In this document: positions 19,314-19,628 of the stretch, one piece after another
Layout: each line of letters starts with the position of its first letter
Position numbering within the stretch: the stretch's first letter is position 1
Assembly (NCBI GenBank): GCA_035288145.1
Contig: DATEAX010000018.1
Coordinates: forward strand, 1 to 19,628
From: DATEAX01 sp035288145
GTDB taxonomy: Bacteria; Patescibacteriota; UBA1384; UBA12157; JAENIV01
Length of the DNA stretch: 19,628 bases
Direction of reading: 5' to 3'
Notes under the pieces: generated by a model
Seen by the model: only the letters and a program-made list of their open reading frames with translations
The model's database searches: none
Told to the model about the DNA's origin: nothing
Program-made: the position numbers and the translations under genes

Positions 19314-19625
19314 CTAAACCTTAGGAACTGCGGCGAAGCGAGCACCCTTATTCGAATACTGAATCGAGGAATCATCCGAATTCACCCCGACCCCGTCGAC
19401 ATACCAAGAGGCGTAGAGGCAACGCACTGGCAATCCCTTTTTGTCCAAGACCTGCTCTTCTAACAGCCAAGTCCAGGTCTGGCTTTCGAAGTGGAAGCCC
19501 TCAAGATCAGCGGCAACCTCCACCAGTAAACATTCTTCCATGGTCAGTCCTTTGAGGTTAAGATCGGGATTCTGGGTATTCTTTTGGTCTAAGATCTCTT
19601 GATACTGGGGAAAGGTTTTCCCCAT
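19314..19625 (-). CDS. Unrecognised protein, possibly truncated by the window edge
   Basis: At least 103 residues, starting at an ATG at 19623-19625 three bases from the edge; the frame remains open, so the true start may lie outside. It has MGKTFPQYQEILDQKNTQNP at the visible start, then MEECLLVEVAADLEGFHFES and a YASWYVDGVGVNSDD-type segment near the end. It is acidic, has no membrane segment, and contains many aromatic residues. I know no family. It lies on the same strand directly upstream of argS with a 36-base gap and no promoter between, so the two are probably cotranscribed. Confidence 0.6.
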   Translation of the reverse strand: MGKTFPQYQEILDQKNTQNPDLNLKGLTMEECLLVEVAADLEGFHFESQTWTWLLEEQVLDKKGLPVRCLYASWYVDGVGVNSDDSSIQYSNKGARFAAVPKV

Positions 19626-19628
19626 CTC

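Noticed and set aside
1..19628. CRISPR array or recoded (TGA as Gly) genome
   Set aside because: No regularly spaced direct repeats are present; pilB, pilT and the 70-residue gene end at TGA at the expected places and no TGA lies inside the conserved genes.

Overview
The window looks like part of a small, AT-leaning bacterial chromosome from the Candidate Phyla Radiation (Patescibacteria), probably a Microgenomates- or Katanobacteria-like lineage. The basis is the gene content: a complete type IV pilus set in one cluster, many very short proteins, a four-helix-bundle (S23-type) gene, a DUF5674 gene, a shortened DNA polymerase III delta' subunit and a PP2C-like/membrane/propeller protein. TGA serves as a stop (pilB, pilT) and is not read through, so the code is standard and Absconditabacteria/Gracilibacteria are unlikely. 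The phylum call is inference from gene families.

Region 1 (1-9658, minus strand) is a type IV pilus locus. In transcription order it holds pilB (extension ATPase), pilT (retraction ATPase), pilC (platform protein), two prepilins, pilD (prepilin peptidase), a GspH/FimT-like pseudopilin and a further prepilin cut by the window edge. Two pieces of accessory DNA interrupt it. One is an element of about 460 bp that encodes an S23/IVS-type four-helix-bundle protein between inverted arms of a degenerate 9-bp repeat, with a gene-less copy of the same arms between pilB and pilT. The other is an AbiEii-like toxin with a DUF6922-like partner, bracketed by two near-identical promoters. Short perfect palindromes sit in most of the gaps.

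Region 2 (9668-13251, minus strand) is housekeeping and hypothetical. It contains holB, a PSP1/RicT-like gene and a TPR gene in a tight operon, then tRNA-Tyr, two tRNA-Thr, rpmG and tRNA-Trp, then three small hypothetical genes, one of them DUF5674. A cluster of four consecutive palindromes separates the last two.

Region 3 (13292-17612, mostly plus strand) contains a zinc-ribbon protein whose stop codon overlaps that of a very short rpmB on the other strand, a site-2-protease-like M50 membrane peptidase, a tRNA-Pro with abnormal T- and D-loops preceded by a broken tRNA-like 5' half, a large PP2C-like/TM/propeller protein and a small membrane-anchored protein. Region 4 (17613-19628, minus strand) holds argS, which carries an apparent in-frame repeat insertion, and part of an unrecognised gene upstream of it.

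The most interesting observations are the S23 element pair, the aberrant tRNA-Pro locus, the toxin-antitoxin cassette bracketed by duplicated promoters, and the number of small palindromes in otherwise compact DNA.
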